A stretch of DNA of 64,000 nt, taken from the NCBI GenBank assembly GCA_900770925.1, contig CAAGLY010000013.1, positions 1 through 64,000 on the forward strand, written 5' to 3'. Source of the DNA: Bacilli bacterium (GTDB taxonomy: Bacteria; Bacillota_I; Bacilli_A; RFN20; CAG-288). Made by a program: the position numbers and the translations under genes. The notes below the pieces were generated by a model. It ran no database searches. It was not told the DNA's origin and worked only from the letters and a program-made list of their open reading frames with translations. Shown in pieces: positions 34,332 to 42,596 of this stretch (within the stretch, counting starts at the first letter, position 1; each line of letters starts with the position of its first letter).

Positions 34332-34819
34332 AAACTGCCGTCTATCCTGGATCGTTTGATCCCTTAACCAATGGGCATGTCGATGTTGCCCTCCGTGCCG
34401 CAAAGATCTTCGATGAGATTATCATCAGGGTTGCCGATAATCCGGAAAAGGAAGGACGCTATCTTTTCAATGCAGAAGAGAGAGTCAGCTTAGCCAAAGC
34501 TGTTTTCAAGGATTACCCAGACATCAAAGTCGTCTGCTGCACAGGACTTGTCGTCAAGGAAGCAAAGAAGCTTCATGCTCAGGCCTTAATTCGCGGATTA
34601 CGTGCCGTCACGGACTACGAAGCCGAATACCAGAGGCATGAGGTCAATGAGTTTATCGAACCGGATATCGATAGGGTCTATCTGATGGCGCATAAGGATC
34701 AGGCTTTTGTCTCTTCAAGCAACATCAAGGAAATTTTCTTCCATGGAGAAGATATTTCCCGCCTTGTTCCTTTGCCGGTGTTAGAAGCCAGGAAGAAAAA
34801 GAAGGAGGAAAAGAAATAA
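34328..34819 (+). CDS. coaD: Phosphopantetheine adenylyltransferase
   Basis: Fourth step of coenzyme A synthesis (4'-phosphopantetheine + ATP to dephospho-CoA). The nucleotidyltransferase HIGH-type site is GSFDPLTNGH; LIRGLRAVTDYEAEYQ-x-HEVN (x = AGG; family FQMA.MN) and FVSSSNIKEI complete the pattern. 163 residues with a Lys-rich tail. Confidence 0.95.
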   Translation: MKTAVYPGSFDPLTNGHVDVALRAAKIFDEIIIRVADNPEKEGRYLFNAEERVSLAKAVFKDYPDIKVVCCTGLVVKEAKKLHAQALIRGLRAVTDYEAEYQRHEVNEFIEPDIDRVYLMAHKDQAFVSSSNIKEIFFHGEDISRLVPLPVLEARKKKKEEKK

Positions 34820-35493
34820 TGGATGACACAAAAGTACTGATTGTCAAAGAAAATGTCCTTGCCAAGAACGAGGAAGAAGCTGCTCTTGTCCGGAAGGAAT
34901 TAAAGGAGAACCGCGTTTATTTCATCAATGTCAGGTCCTCTCCGGGAAGCGGAAAGACAACTCTTCTGACTAAACTGATTCCGCTGTTAGAGGAAAAAGG
35001 CCTCCGAATCGGAGTATTAGAAGCCGATATCGACGGCAAAGAGGATAGGGATACCATCAAAAACGAGACAAAGGCAAAAGTCATCCAGGTCCATACCTCC
35101 GGCGCCTGCCATAGGACCGCCCAGAGGACAAAGGAATCCATAGAAGCCCTTGGATTAGATGATGTCGATGTCGTCTTCCTTGAAAATATCGGAAACCTGG
35201 TCTGCCCTGCCGAGTTCGATACCGGTGCAGATCAGAACAGGGTTCTTCTCTCTGTTCCGGAAGGAGTCGATAAGCCCTTAAAGTATCCGCTCAGGTTCAA
35301 AGTCGCTCCCCTTGTTGTTGTTACCAAGATGGATACCCTTCCTGCCTTTGACTTCTCCTTCGATAGGTTCAACCTCAATGTCCGGAAACGGAATCCGAAT
35401 GCAGTGATCTATGCCGTCTCTGCCAAAGAGAACAAGGGCATAAATACACTCGCTGATTACCTATACAAGAATATTTCAAAAGCCATCCGCTGA
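34819..35493 (+). CDS. hypB: HypB-type nickel-insertion GTPase, orphan
   Basis: A 224-residue G3E GTPase. FINV-x-SSPGSGKTTLL (AGG at codon 39; family FN.MSSPGSGKTTLLE), CH-x-TAQ-x-TKESIEAL (family CHLDA.M), FLENIGNLVCPAEFDTGA, DKPLKYPL-x-FKVA..VVVTKMD (x = AGG; family KYP.MF) are all HypB features. No histidine-rich N-terminus and no N-terminal CxxCGC nickel site is seen. It is co-transcribed with coaD by a one-base overlap. No hydrogenase, hypA or other hyp gene lies in the window. Confidence 0.9.
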   Translation: MDDTKVLIVKENVLAKNEEEAALVRKELKENRVYFINVRSSPGSGKTTLLTKLIPLLEEKGLRIGVLEADIDGKEDRDTIKNETKAKVIQVHTSGACHRTAQRTKESIEALGLDDVDVVFLENIGNLVCPAEFDTGADQNRVLLSVPEGVDKPLKYPLRFKVAPLVVVTKMDTLPAFDFSFDRFNLNVRKRNPNAVIYAVSAKENKGINTLADYLYKNISKAIR

Positions 35494-35508
35494 TCCGGGT
35501 GGCTTTTT
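35477..35508 (+). terminator. Terminator after hypB
   Basis: AAAAGCCATCC and GG.TGGCTTTTT stem with T-run; overlaps the last codons of hypB. Confidence 0.75.
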
Positions 35509-35527
35509 CAGTTAGGAAAAAGGCAGC

Positions 35528-35556
35528 AAAAAAGGCCGCTTTTCAGCAGCCTTTTG
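35528..35556 (-). terminator. Terminator after the thioredoxin-like gene
   Basis: AAAGGCTGCT..AG.GGCCTTTTTT on the minus strand, just past the stop codon at 35559. Confidence 0.7.
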
Positions 35557-35558
35557 TT

Positions 35559-36434
35559 TTATTTGACGTAAGTCTGGAATCCGTAGATGTCGAGCATCCT
35601 AGAAGCGACATCCGTGGAAGAGGTAAGAGATAAGGAAGCAAACGGAGTGACGATTGCACGGGTAGGAGTAGAACGGATGAAGGCAGTGTCCTTCTTTCCA
35701 GCAGCTTTATCCGCATCATAACCGGCTGTATCGGTGATGTAGTTGGTAGCAGTCTTATCCTTGGTGAAGGCAACGAAGAACGGAGTAGGAAGGGTTCCGC
35801 CATCTTTTTCAGCAGTAAGATCAGCTTTCAGCTTCTCTTCAGTGACTTCGCTGTTCTTGTGATTCTCATCGTTATTAAGATAGACATCACGGACCTTATT
35901 CTGAACATCCCTCTGTTCTTCCAGAGTGATATTGCTGTTGTCATAGAGGGCATACTGACCCTGATTGGTGTTGGATTCATCACTATCGCCCGGTTTCCAG
36001 GCAACATTGACACAGTAGAATTCGATCTTGGCGTTTTTCTTGTTGAAGTTGTTGTACCAGGTCTCGACATGGCTCTGCCTAGAATCGCATCCGTCGCAGT
36101 TATCCTTATAGAAGAGAACAACGAATCCGTCTTTATCTTCGCTGATCGAGAAGGAAGTCTTTCCTTCACCGACAGCTTTTCCGGATTTATCGGTTCCGTC
36201 GATTTTCTTGTTCAATTGTTCATAGGTGATAGCGTGAGAGGAGAAGAAATTGGATTTGCTGTCATTAACCATGCTGGAAATACCCTTGACAGCATACGGG
36301 ATAGCGACAACAACACCGACGACAAGTCCGACGATAAGTAAAACCTGTAACCAAGCAGCTTCCTTAAACCATTCCCATGCGGCTACCGCATGAGCTCTGC
36401 CGGCTCCTTTTTTCTTATTCTCCTTAGAACTCAT
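35559..36434 (-). CDS. Membrane-anchored thioredoxin-like protein
   Basis: 291 residues: basic N-terminus, one TM helix (~29-50), then an extracytoplasmic domain with GFVVLFYKDNCDGCDSR, a thioredoxin-type CxxC (CDGC) after a beta strand, and TLPTPFFVAFTKD as the cis-Pro segment. Probably an extracellular disulfide/thiol protein; no cognate CcdA/DsbD lies nearby. The insertion between the CxxC and cis-Pro strand is Asn/Asp rich. Single-gene unit, AAGGA before the ATG. Confidence 0.7.
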   Translation of the reverse strand: MSSKENKKKGAGRAHAVAAWEWFKEAAWLQVLLIVGLVVGVVVAIPYAVKGISSMVNDSKSNFFSSHAITYEQLNKKIDGTDKSGKAVGEGKTSFSISEDKDGFVVLFYKDNCDGCDSRQSHVETWYNNFNKKNAKIEFYCVNVAWKPGDSDESNTNQGQYALYDNSNITLEEQRDVQNKVRDVYLNNDENHKNSEVTEEKLKADLTAEKDGGTLPTPFFVAFTKDKTATNYITDTAGYDADKAAGKKDTAFIRSTPTRAIVTPFASLSLTSSTDVASRMLDIYGFQTYVK

Positions 36435-36498
36435 TGAAGGTCCTCCCGTCGATATAACACACGCACACGACTATATATACGGCAAATTATAAACTAGA

Positions 36499-36572
36499 TG
36501 GTGCCCCGAGCCAGAATCGAACTAGCAATTGATCCTTACCAAGGATCCGTTATACCACTTAACTAAGGGGGC
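36499..36572 (-). tRNA. tRNA-Thr (anticodon GGT)
   Basis: A 74-nt cloverleaf with encoded CCA: D arm GTTA/TAAC, anticodon stem GATCC/GGATC with loop TTGGTAA (GGT, reads ACC/ACU), T arm GCTAG-TTCGATT-CTGGC. The acceptor stem GCCCCCT/TCGGGGC has five good pairs and two mismatches (C6-C67 and U7-U66) at its base. Confidence 0.85.
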
Positions 36573-36716
36573 AGAAATAACAGCGACAATTAATATACTT
36601 AATCCGAAAGGCAATGTCAATAAAGGAGACATGTTTTTCTTCTTTTTTGCCTCTTGGAGGGGTATAGGGAAGGAGACCATGCGATGGTCTTCTTCTCTCC
36701 CTTTCATTTTCTGTTC

Positions 36717-36899
36717 TTACTTGTCTTTCCTAATAGCGAACACAAAAGAGGAAATGAATCCGATAATTGCCATTAGACCTCCGGCTGTAGCAAACCCATA
36801 ATTGAAATCATAGGATTCGAAATTACTGGCTATCAGCCTAATAACACCAGAGAGCCTGACTGCCAGAGAAAGAATAAACAGCTTTGCATTTCTTTTCAT
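36717..36899 (-). CDS. Small two-helix membrane protein
   Basis: About 60 residues, with two hydrophobic segments (LFILSLAV-x-LSGVI-x-LIAS, x = AGG, and GLMAIIGFISSFVFAI). The ATG at 36899 is 8 nt after GGAGGG; the frame is open 10 codons further, but that part has no ribosome site. Function unknown. It sits between rqcH (upstream) and tRNA-Thr. Confidence 0.6.
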   Translation of the reverse strand: MKRNAKLFILSLAVRLSGVIRLIASNFESYDFNYGFATAGGLMAIIGFISSFVFAIRKDK

Positions 36900-36946
36900 T
36901 TTTCCATCCCTCCTACTACTCGTCTTCAAAAACTTCTACTACTCAC

Positions 36947-38551
36947 CTAATCTTTTTTCAGAGCCTTTTTAAATAAGGTTAAGGACTCTTCCCGGATGAA
37001 CTTCACTTCCCTTGTCTTATACTTCAGGATGTTGACTAATCCGATATGGCTCGGATTCTTCTTCACGTCTTTCTTCTTAGCCACCATTATTGTACCATTA
37101 GAAAGATGAGACAGGTAAAGACAAAGTTCTCCGGCAAGACGGAGAATCTCTTCTCCCTCACCCTGAAGAATCACAACATGGGCGCCTGGATAATCCTTCA
37201 CATGCAGGAAGGTATCTTCCTTCCCTGCTTTCTTAAAGGTCAGCTCTTCGTTCTGGAGTCCATTCCTTCCGAAGCCGATTTTCCCTTCAGGAACTATCAG
37301 ATAATGGGGATCATAGGAGTGTTTCTTAGAGACTTTATAAACCGTATTCCGCCCCTGCTTTTCCTTAATATATCCTTCTTCTAAGAGCTCGCTCTTAAGT
37401 TCCCTGATATCTCTCGGAGTACCATCCGTGACTTCCCTCTGCTTCTTTTCCAGGTAGAAAGAATCCTCCTTGCACTTCTGAATCAGGTCCTTAAGGATCG
37501 TCAGGGCCGCCTTCGCCTTCTGGTACTTCCGGAAATAGTAATTTGCATTATGCGGAGCATCAAGTCTCGGATCCAAAGGAATGTTCTCCCCCTCCTTTTC
37601 TAATACTTTATCGCCTTTTTTAATCTCCGCCTGGTACTGATAGATCCTCTGCCCGTAGGTAAGATACTTCCTTCTTTCCTTAGCAGTAGATAGATCCTGT
37701 TCCAGATTGATTTCCTTTTTCTTATTGTTCTTGATCGCCTTATTGATCAGAGCAAGAAGCTCTTTCACTTTCTCAAGCCGGGCAATCTCCTTCTGATCCA
37801 AGACAAAACAGGAATAGAGATCTTCCGTCTTCACTTCCTTAGCACCCTCTAATCCGAAAGGAAAAGAAAGAATGTCTTTCTTATAGACATAAAGTGACTT
37901 TGACTGCTTCCTTCCCTTAAGCGTTTCGTTCAGGTCATTTCCTTTTGCCACATACTGTTTAAGATAACGGAGGGTAGCATTAGGAAGATAAGGTCTAGCC
38001 TCCTCCGGATCTTTCCTTTCCAAAGGAAGAGAAGGACGGGTTAAAGGATAGTTATAGATTGCATTGCGGGTAAGAAAAATGCCTTGCTCAATATCCGTGT
38101 GTTCATGATAAAGAGAGACAATCTTTCCGTAAGGATAAGCAATGATATAGCAGTTCGGACGGTTCGGAAACAATTCAAAGATCAGATCATATCCAGTATT
38201 GATATTACTGATATCCGTCCTATCTGCCTTGATCTTGAACGAGATGATTCTTTCTCCCTGATGCTTAACTACATCAAGGACCGTGCCGCCATAGAGCTTT
38301 TTCAGTGAATTATAGAAAGGACTCGTATCCTCAATCTTACTGAATCTCCCTAATGAGAAGCAGATAAAAGGATTTGTCGGATCCAATGAAAAAATCAGTG
38401 ACCCGTGATGGAGTCCCTCTCCCTCCTTCCGGACATAAGGAAGAGCATAGTCTTTGGCATTCAGGGCAAGAGCACGTCCGATTCTGGCTCCCGTCCTTTC
38501 TTTCTTCAGTGAATCAGAAATAATCTGTAAGGATAAATTATCAACTGGCAT
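36947..38551 (-). CDS. rqcH: NFACT-family ribosome quality control factor RqcH
   Basis: 534 residues in the order NFACT-N (1-~250), long coiled coil (~255-405), NFACT-R (~425-530). It binds split 50S subunits carrying stalled peptides and recruits tRNA-Ala for alanine tailing in Bacillus. Hallmarks: LDPRLDAPHNANYYFRKYQKAKAAL in the M domain, ELLEEGYI, and GRNGLQNEELTFKKAGKEDTFLHVKDYPGAHVVI in NFACT-R. The usual conserved Asp-Arg of NFACT-N cannot be verified by eye. Convergent with nothing; a single gene. Confidence 0.9.
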   Translation of the reverse strand: MPVDNLSLQIISDSLKKERTGARIGRALALNAKDYALPYVRKEGEGLHHGSLIFSLDPTNPFICFSLGRFSKIEDTSPFYNSLKKLYGGTVLDVVKHQGERIISFKIKADRTDISNINTGYDLIFELFPNRPNCYIIAYPYGKIVSLYHEHTDIEQGIFLTRNAIYNYPLTRPSLPLERKDPEEARPYLPNATLRYLKQYVAKGNDLNETLKGRKQSKSLYVYKKDILSFPFGLEGAKEVKTEDLYSCFVLDQKEIARLEKVKELLALINKAIKNNKKKEINLEQDLSTAKERRKYLTYGQRIYQYQAEIKKGDKVLEKEGENIPLDPRLDAPHNANYYFRKYQKAKAALTILKDLIQKCKEDSFYLEKKQREVTDGTPRDIRELKSELLEEGYIKEKQGRNTVYKVSKKHSYDPHYLIVPEGKIGFGRNGLQNEELTFKKAGKEDTFLHVKDYPGAHVVILQGEGEEILRLAGELCLYLSHLSNGTIMVAKKKDVKKNPSHIGLVNILKYKTREVKFIREESLTLFKKALKKD

Positions 38552-38700
38552 AGCCAGAATATTATAAGTCAGATGCCAGATTTAGTTAATTCTATCATCA
38601 CCGAAAACGTTTAAGTCTTAATTCTCATTCCTAAAGCATTAACAGCTTATCGCCTGTTCGCAAAGTACTATTTCCGTTACTTTGAATTAGTTTTCTGTCT

Positions 38701-38729
38701 TTGTTATCCATTATTACAACATGTATAAT
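38701..38729 (+). promoter_or_regulatory. Promoter of the lipoprotein gene at 38755
   Basis: TTGTTA, 17-nt spacer, TATAAT (38724-38729), followed by an AAAGGGG ribosome site 6 nt before the ATG. Confidence 0.75.
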
Positions 38730-38754
38730 CTGGTTAAAATAGAAAGGGGCAAAC

Positions 38755-39123
38755 ATGAAAAAATCATTATTGTTATTCGTCCCTTCTCTGTTCAGGTTCA
38801 ATTCCTGTGCAAAGAAGGAGGTAACTCTTCGCTTCCAGTGCTGCGATATCAAAACAGACAAAAAAGGAAATGATTACTTTGTCGACTCGAAAGACTACCA
38901 TCATTATGCTTTAGTATTCACTTACGAATACGGGCATGTCCTTGATGATGGTGATGTTAAAAACAGGGAAGACCGTGTCGGCAGAATGTATCCTCCGCAA
39001 AGCCAGTGTAATTGCGCACATATCCTGAGAGGATGCTCCTTATCTAAAAAGAAAACATCTAATGATTTGGAAGCGGGAAGGAAACTGAAAAAGAACCTTA
39101 CCTTCTATTTCCATGCAACATAG
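38755..39123 (+). CDS. Lipoprotein of unknown function
   Basis: 122 residues. With AGG read as Met, the signal peptide is MKKSLLLFVPSLF-M-FNSC, a plausible lipobox with Cys at 18; the AGG would otherwise put Arg in the hydrophobic core. The mature part has several Cys and a ..YALVFTYEYG.. strand. The stop at 39121-39123 is followed by more than 40 open codons in the same frame, so the protein may once have been longer. Good promoter and ribosome site. No family recognised. Confidence 0.6.
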   Translation: MKKSLLLFVPSLFRFNSCAKKEVTLRFQCCDIKTDKKGNDYFVDSKDYHHYALVFTYEYGHVLDDGDVKNREDRVGRMYPPQSQCNCAHILRGCSLSKKKTSNDLEAGRKLKKNLTFYFHAT

Positions 39124-39306
39124 AAAAAAGAATTCGTTAAAAGAAAATCCAGTCATGCATTCCCTAGGAAAGGAAAAGCTAAAAAGTACGATGAAATCAG
39201 GACTTTACAAGCTTTTCTGATCCTTCATCCGCTAAAGCTTAAATCATATAGAGCAGGATGCCCTTGATAGAGCAGATACAAATACGGATATCCTAATTCC
39301 GGCACG

Positions 39307-39354
39307 GAAAAAGGCTGCCTTTGAACCATAGAAAGGTTCTAGGGCAGCCTTTTC
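39307..39354. terminator. Bidirectional terminator
   Basis: GAAAAAGGCTGCC and GGCAGCCTTTTCC with an inner GAACC/GGTTC hairpin. It ends 2 nt before the stop of the small minus-strand ORF. Confidence 0.85.
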
Positions 39355-39355
39355 C

Positions 39356-39457
39356 TTAGAAGTCGAGTCCGTTACCGTTGAACAGGGCTTCGATGTGAGC
39401 AAGAACTAAGCTTAAGAAGAGAGCTTTCTTGCTTTCCTTTTTGAAATCAGTAGTCAT
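39356..39457 (-). CDS. 33-residue small protein with own promoter and terminator
   Basis: ATG at 39455-39457, TAA at 39356-39358. AAGGAGG lies 8 nt before the start; a consensus promoter lies 95 nt before it and a strong terminator follows immediately, so it is a dedicated transcription unit. The product is charged at its N-terminus (TTDFKKESKK), then amphipathic/hydrophobic (ALFLSLVLAHIEALF) and ends NGNGLDF. No signal peptidase site. The ~85-nt 5' leader contains GAC/GTC-rich self-complementary segments. Possible roles: membrane-active peptide, toxin, or regulatory small protein; none can be assigned. Confidence 0.55.
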   Translation of the reverse strand: MTTDFKKESKKALFLSLVLAHIEALFNGNGLDF

Positions 39458-39551
39458 CTTGTTGCCTCCTTGTTGATGTGCCATTCGAATACGGATACGG
39501 AAAAAGACGTCGTCGTATCTTCTTTGTCGTCCAAAATCGAAATGGAAAGGT

Positions 39552-39580
39552 ATTATAGGGGCAGAAAAATCAAATTACAA
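39552..39580 (-). promoter_or_regulatory. Promoter of the 33-residue ORF
   Basis: TTGTAA (39575-39580), 17-nt spacer, TATAAT (39552-39557) on the minus strand. Confidence 0.75.
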
Positions 39581-39591
39581 GTCCAAATGAA

Positions 39592-39605
39592 AGAAAGCGT
39601 TTTCT
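39592..39605. promoter_or_regulatory. cre-like palindrome between divergent promoters
   Basis: AGAAAGCGTTTTCT is a near palindrome, 12 of 14 matches to the catabolite-response pattern. It lies 12 nt upstream of the -35 box of the small ORF and about 30 nt upstream of the -10 box of the divergent gene at 39650, so it could control both. Confidence 0.4.
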
Positions 39606-39649
39606 AAGAAAAAGATTCATCAAAAGGAAAACATGATATAGTTAAAGCT

Positions 39650-40348
39650 ATGAAACAGAACTGGAAAGAATATCTAGATAAGGAACTAGTCAGACATCAC
39701 GATAATAACGATGTCCTGAAGAGGAAAAGGACTGCCTTCTATCAGGACAAATACAATCGTTATCTAAACGAAGGAAGGAACAAAGAGAACGCTGACGCTC
39801 AGATTCAGAAAGAGATAAAGCAGCAGATCAAAAAGAGGGATACTCCGGACATTGCCGAATTAAAGACTACCTTCAACACTGCTTTTGCCAGTATCCTTTT
39901 TTCCGTCTTAGAAGTTATTCAGCTGCTCTTTTCCAAGAACAGGTCCTCCATTTTCAGGTTTACGTTTTTCTATTTCCTTGCCCTCTTTTTTGTCTTAATC
40001 AGGCTTGCTTTCAAAAGAATCCGTTTCAGTATTCCCAATATCATCTCCGTCGGATTAAGGTCCGCTTCCGTTCTAGCCACCATCATCCAGCTTTTTCCTT
40101 TTCTGACCACATATAAAGGAAAAATCAGGATGCCGGACTATCTCTTCCCCGGTTATATCAAGGCAACTGAGCTATTAGAAAAAGGCAGTACCGCTCTTCC
40201 GAGGACAAAAGTTCTCTTTCTGACCGACAGGATAGTCTCTATCCTGCTTGTCCTCTTTTCCTTAATCCTCTATATCCGGAAAAAGAGGGAGACAAAGAAA
40301 AAAATCAGCCATAAGCTTCTCCACTTTGAGCTCGGAAAAGAAGAGTAA
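39650..40348 (+). CDS. Membrane protein of unknown function
   Basis: 232 residues: a charged helical N-terminal third (ELVRHHDNNDVLKRKRTAFYQDKYNRYL..G..KENADAQIQKEI), reminiscent of the prefix domains of some Firmicute permease/regulator proteins, then four TM helices (~80-95, 103-120, 130-150, 190-210). TGATATAGT lies 7 nt before the ATG and no ribosome site is possible, so translation is probably leaderless. Divergent from the 33-residue ORF; a T-rich hairpin (TATCCT..AGGATA, about 40378-40397) follows. Confidence 0.6.
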   Translation: MKQNWKEYLDKELVRHHDNNDVLKRKRTAFYQDKYNRYLNEGRNKENADAQIQKEIKQQIKKRDTPDIAELKTTFNTAFASILFSVLEVIQLLFSKNRSSIFRFTFFYFLALFFVLIRLAFKRIRFSIPNIISVGLRSASVLATIIQLFPFLTTYKGKIRMPDYLFPGYIKATELLEKGSTALPRTKVLFLTDRIVSILLVLFSLILYIRKKRETKKKISHKLLHFELGKEE

Positions 40349-40441
40349 AGATTCAAAGAGAGCAAAGTAAATCTTGTATTATCCTAAAAAAAAGGATATC
40401 TTTTTTCTTGTTTTTAGTCGTTCGCAAACGGAGGAAGCCAA

Positions 40442-42559
40442 ATGAACGAGAAGAAATTCGACGTAGTTTCCAATTACGGCATCGATGTCTTCAACGATAA
40501 GGCAAGGAAGGATTACCTCTCTCCGAACATCTACCGGGAACTCAAGGCAACCATTGAAAAGGGTTCAGCCCTGAATCCGGAATTAGCAGACGACGTTGCA
40601 GAAGGAAGGAAGAACTGGGCACTGAGCAAAGGAGCTACCCACTATACCCACTGGTTCGAGCCTCTTAACGGGCTGACTGCCGGTAAGCATGACTCTTTTA
40701 TTTCCGTTCCGGACAAGAATGGGAAAGTAAGGATGGAATTTTCCGGAAAAGAACTGATCAAAGGTGAACCGGATGCCTCCTCTTTCCCTTCTGGCGGACT
40801 TCGTGCCACCTTCGAGGCAAGAGGATACACAGCCTGGGACTGCACTTCTCCTGCTTTTGTCATCCATGACGAATACGGAGCCGTCTTATATATCCCGACT
40901 GCTTTCTGCTCCTACACAGGAGAAGCCCTCGATGAGAAGACGCCTCTTCTCCGTTCCATGGACTATCTAAGTGATCAGTCTATCCGGGCTCTCCGCTTAT
41001 TAGGAGACAATAAGACCTCTAGAGTCTTCACTAGCGAAGGACCAGAGCAGGAATATTTCATCCTCGATGCCGATGCCTATGAAAAAAGAAAAGACCTTGT
41101 CTATACCGGACGTACTCTCTTTGGAGCCGTATCGCCGAAAGGACAGGAAAGGGAAGACCATTATTTCGGTCCTATCCGGGAGAAAATCATCTCCTTCAGG
41201 CAGGAAGTCAACGAGAACCTCTGGGTATTAGGAATCCCTGCTAAGACCGAACATAACGAAGTCGCTCCGAGCCAGCATGAGCTGGCGACGATCTTCAGTC
41301 AGACGAATATCGCTGCCGATCAGAACGAAAGGGTGATGCTGATCCTGAAGAAAATTGCGAAGAAACACGGATTTATCTGCCTTCTCGGCGAGAAACCGTT
41401 CAACGGAGTCAATGGCTCAGGAAAGCATAACAACTGGTCTATTAATACGGATACCGGAGTCAATCTCTTCTCTCCTGGAGACAAACCGAAAGACAATAAA
41501 CAGTTCCTTGTATTCCTTACAGCCGTTATTAAAGGAGTCGATGAATTCGGCGGGCTTCTCCGGTGCTCTGTCGCCACCTACGGAAACGATTTCCGTTTAG
41601 GGGCCAATGAGGCGCCTCCGGCTATCCTTTCCATCTTCCTCGGAGATGAGCTCGAGGAAATCGTCGAGAATATCATTTCCGAAAAAAAGGACAAGAAAGG
41701 AAAAGAGTCCAGCAAGTTACTTACCGGCGCTAAATCCCTCCCTGTCTTAGCGAAGGATACGACAGACCGTAACCGTACTTCGCCTTTTGCATACACAGGC
41801 AACCGCTTTGAATTCCGTATGGTCGGCTCTGAGCAGAATATCGCCACCCCGAATACAGTACTGAACACCATTACCGGCTATGAACTGAAAGACTTTGCTG
41901 ATACAGTCGAGAAAGCAAAGGATAAGGATCAGGCCATCAATGACTGGATCCGAACAAACTTAGCCAAACATTCAAGAGTCCTCTTCAATGGAGACGGCTA
42001 CTCGGATGCCTGGGTCAAAGAAGCAGCGAAGAGAGGGCTCCCGAACCTTAAGACGACAGTCGAAGCAATCGATGTCTTAGCTGAGCAGAAAGTCAGAGAT
42101 TTGTTCACTCAGTCTAAAGTATTAAGCAAAACCGAACTCCTTAGCCGTGCAAACATCAAGTATGATAGGTATGCAAACCAAGCCATCATTGATGCAAAGA
42201 CCATGTCCCACATGGCTCATAAGCAGTATCTCCCAAGTATCAATAAAGCACTTGCTAAGATGGCAAAGGAAGTGAAAGACTTAATGGAAACTAAGCTTCC
42301 TATCCCAGAAACAACTATCGCTTCAATCAATAAGATTTCTATTCTGCTTGATCAGGCAGGAAAGGCAACGGATAAGCTTGACTCCCTGATTGAGAAAGCA
42401 AAGAAGTTCCACGGAAGAGACTTAGCGGTCTATAGCCGTGATAAACTTCTTCCGGCAAGGCATAGCCTACGTGAGCCAATCGATGCCCTTGAGCTCTTAA
42501 TCAGCAAAGAAGATTGGCCGGTTCCCTCCTACGGAGACCTGCTCTTCCACATTATTTAA
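40442..42559 (+). CDS. glnN: Glutamine synthetase type III
   Basis: A 705-residue GSIII, which forms glutamine from glutamate, ammonia and ATP. Family blocks in order: VFND.A-x-KDYL (x = AGG), DASSFPSGGLRATFEARGYTAWD (true Arg are CGT and AGA), QEYF.LD, GIPAKTEHNEVAPSQHELA, GVNGSGKHNNWS, RLGANEAPPAI and NRTSPFAYTGNRFEFRMVGS..NIATPNTVLN. SF-AGG-QEVNENLW matches the family's FM.E...LW. GGAGG lies 8 nt before the ATG; a strong terminator follows. GSIII is typical of Bacteroides, Ruminococci and some Bacilli. Confidence 0.95.
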   Translation: MNEKKFDVVSNYGIDVFNDKARKDYLSPNIYRELKATIEKGSALNPELADDVAEGRKNWALSKGATHYTHWFEPLNGLTAGKHDSFISVPDKNGKVRMEFSGKELIKGEPDASSFPSGGLRATFEARGYTAWDCTSPAFVIHDEYGAVLYIPTAFCSYTGEALDEKTPLLRSMDYLSDQSIRALRLLGDNKTSRVFTSEGPEQEYFILDADAYEKRKDLVYTGRTLFGAVSPKGQEREDHYFGPIREKIISFRQEVNENLWVLGIPAKTEHNEVAPSQHELATIFSQTNIAADQNERVMLILKKIAKKHGFICLLGEKPFNGVNGSGKHNNWSINTDTGVNLFSPGDKPKDNKQFLVFLTAVIKGVDEFGGLLRCSVATYGNDFRLGANEAPPAILSIFLGDELEEIVENIISEKKDKKGKESSKLLTGAKSLPVLAKDTTDRNRTSPFAYTGNRFEFRMVGSEQNIATPNTVLNTITGYELKDFADTVEKAKDKDQAINDWIRTNLAKHSRVLFNGDGYSDAWVKEAAKRGLPNLKTTVEAIDVLAEQKVRDLFTQSKVLSKTELLSRANIKYDRYANQAIIDAKTMSHMAHKQYLPSINKALAKMAKEVKDLMETKLPIPETTIASINKISILLDQAGKATDKLDSLIEKAKKFHGRDLAVYSRDKLLPARHSLREPIDALELLISKEDWPVPSYGDLLFHII

Positions 42560-42595
42560 AAAAGATCGGGGTAGCTAACGCTACTCCGATTTTTG
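42559..42595. terminator. Bidirectional terminator between glnN and a metallophosphatase gene
   Basis: AAAAAGATCGG.GGTAGC and GCTAC.TCCGATTTTT form a long stem with a TAAC loop; convergent genes end here. Confidence 0.9.
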
Positions 42596-42596
42596 T

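Noticed and set aside
38631..38861. Minus-strand 76-codon frame opposite the lipoprotein at 38755
   Set aside because: The opposite strand has a consensus promoter, ribosome site and lipobox; this frame has none.
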